NCBI GenBank assembly: GCA_013365365.1
Contig: JABVXU010000027.1
Coordinates: 124,001-188,000 of the forward strand
Reading direction: 5' to 3'
DNA: 64,000 nucleotides
From: Cruorifilaria tuberocauda
Taxonomy: Eukaryota; Nematoda; Chromadorea; Rhabditida; Onchocercidae
The position numbers and the translations under genes are program-made. How positions within the stretch are numbered: position 1 is the stretch's first letter; each line of letters starts with the position of its first letter. This document shows positions 63,526-64,000 of this stretch, piece after piece. The notes under the pieces were generated by a model that made no database searches, had not been told where the DNA came from, and saw nothing but the letters and a program-made list of their open reading frames with translations.

Positions 63526-64000
63526 CTGCAATCAATTTAAAGGACGATAAACAAATGTAACTGGTATTTATTTGGTATTTGATATACTCGGTGATAAATA
63601 GAATGATATCAGAGATGGTAATAATACACCAAATAAAGTGCCGAAAAAATTAATTTAACAATACAGTGATTCAAATTGTCCAATAAAAAAGAGTCCGTAG
63701 AAATGTCGCCATATAGTGCAATTAAAATAGCTTTATCAATTTTTTGTTAATGCTGCGAACTCCATGATTTAATCTTTGAATTCTTATATTGTATTCATTA
63801 CTGATCACTATACTCATTTTAAGCTATGAAGATTAGAAATACATTTAGACGGGTTATGATATACTTTTCAGGTATTTCTTTTATCCAAATCCATAATGTT
63901 ATTTGGAAGAAAAACTTCAAATTACCTAATTACATTATTTCTTACTTTTCCTTTTTTCTTCTTTGCACTTTCATCTTTACAAATCTTATTGAATTCGAGA
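63526..64000. other. upstream intron or flank of the carbonic anhydrase gene
   Basis: No carbonic anhydrase N-terminal motif (such as the WGY...QSPI region) is seen here, so the missing exons probably lie beyond the window. A short open stretch with a GTAAGA donor sits at about 63947-64000 on the minus strand (LEFNKICKDESAKKKKGK), but the phase needed to join exon 63525 puts a stop in it, so it was not included. Confidence 0.45.

Noticed and set aside
1..64000. CRISPR arrays, bacterial operons, rRNA genes or complete transposons
   Set aside because: None seen. The genes are spliced eukaryotic genes, and no reverse transcriptase, transposase or regular spacer-repeat pattern was recognised on either strand.

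Overview
The window is nuclear DNA of a nematode. The genes have many short exons, GT donors and the compact TTTCAG/TTTTAG acceptors typical of nematodes, and several start codons lie 1-40 nt after a lone acceptor, as expected for spliced-leader trans-splicing. The content also fits: an MSP-domain protein, a DB-module protein, a CEH-18-type POU factor and a CAP/ShK secreted protein. The DNA is strongly AT-rich. A clade III (filarial or spirurid-like) parasite is a reasonable guess, but the species cannot be fixed from the sequence. All exon models were built by hand: each junction keeps frame and each gene ends in a stop, but none is confirmed by transcripts.

Layout. 170-1881 (-): IFT22/RABL5 small GTPase of intraflagellar transport. 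3113-4286 (+): secretory-signal-free MSP-domain protein with Pro/Ala-rich ends. 5378-9590 (+): gamma-syntrophin (stn-2 type), 13 exons, 519 aa. 11418-14627 (-): membrane-anchored methyltransferase with a spermidine-synthase-like fold (389 aa). 14.6-31.6 kb: about 17 kb with no convincing gene, rich in CT/GA and CA/TG microsatellites, a 14-bp pyrimidine minisatellite, an imperfect 82-nt hairpin and several POU octamers. 31672-41890 (+): POU-homeodomain factor of the CEH-18 type, 16 coding exons, 820 aa. 45118-46651 (-): secreted DB-module protein (165 aa). 46.7-54.1 kb: gene-poor, with two possible orphan exons on the minus strand. 54158-57302 (+): secreted CAP domain plus two ShK domains (347 aa). 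59463-60140 (+): unrecognised 133-aa single-pass membrane protein. 60946-63525 (-): alpha carbonic anhydrase, 5' part beyond the window or unseen.

The genes do not form an obvious pathway. They look like an ordinary stretch of nematode chromosome: IFT22 serves sensory cilia, the MSP protein probably the sperm cytoskeleton, syntrophin the dystrophin complex of muscle, CEH-18-type factors oocyte/sheath signalling in C. elegans, and the DB, CAP/ShK and carbonic anhydrase proteins act outside cells or at their surface. I found no clear novel multi-gene system. The most interesting points are the long microsatellite- and octamer-rich region upstream of the POU gene, a duplicated splice acceptor plus exon start inside the syntrophin gene, a probable loss of the proton-shuttle histidine in the carbonic anhydrase, and the one-domain, membrane-anchored architecture of the methyltransferase.
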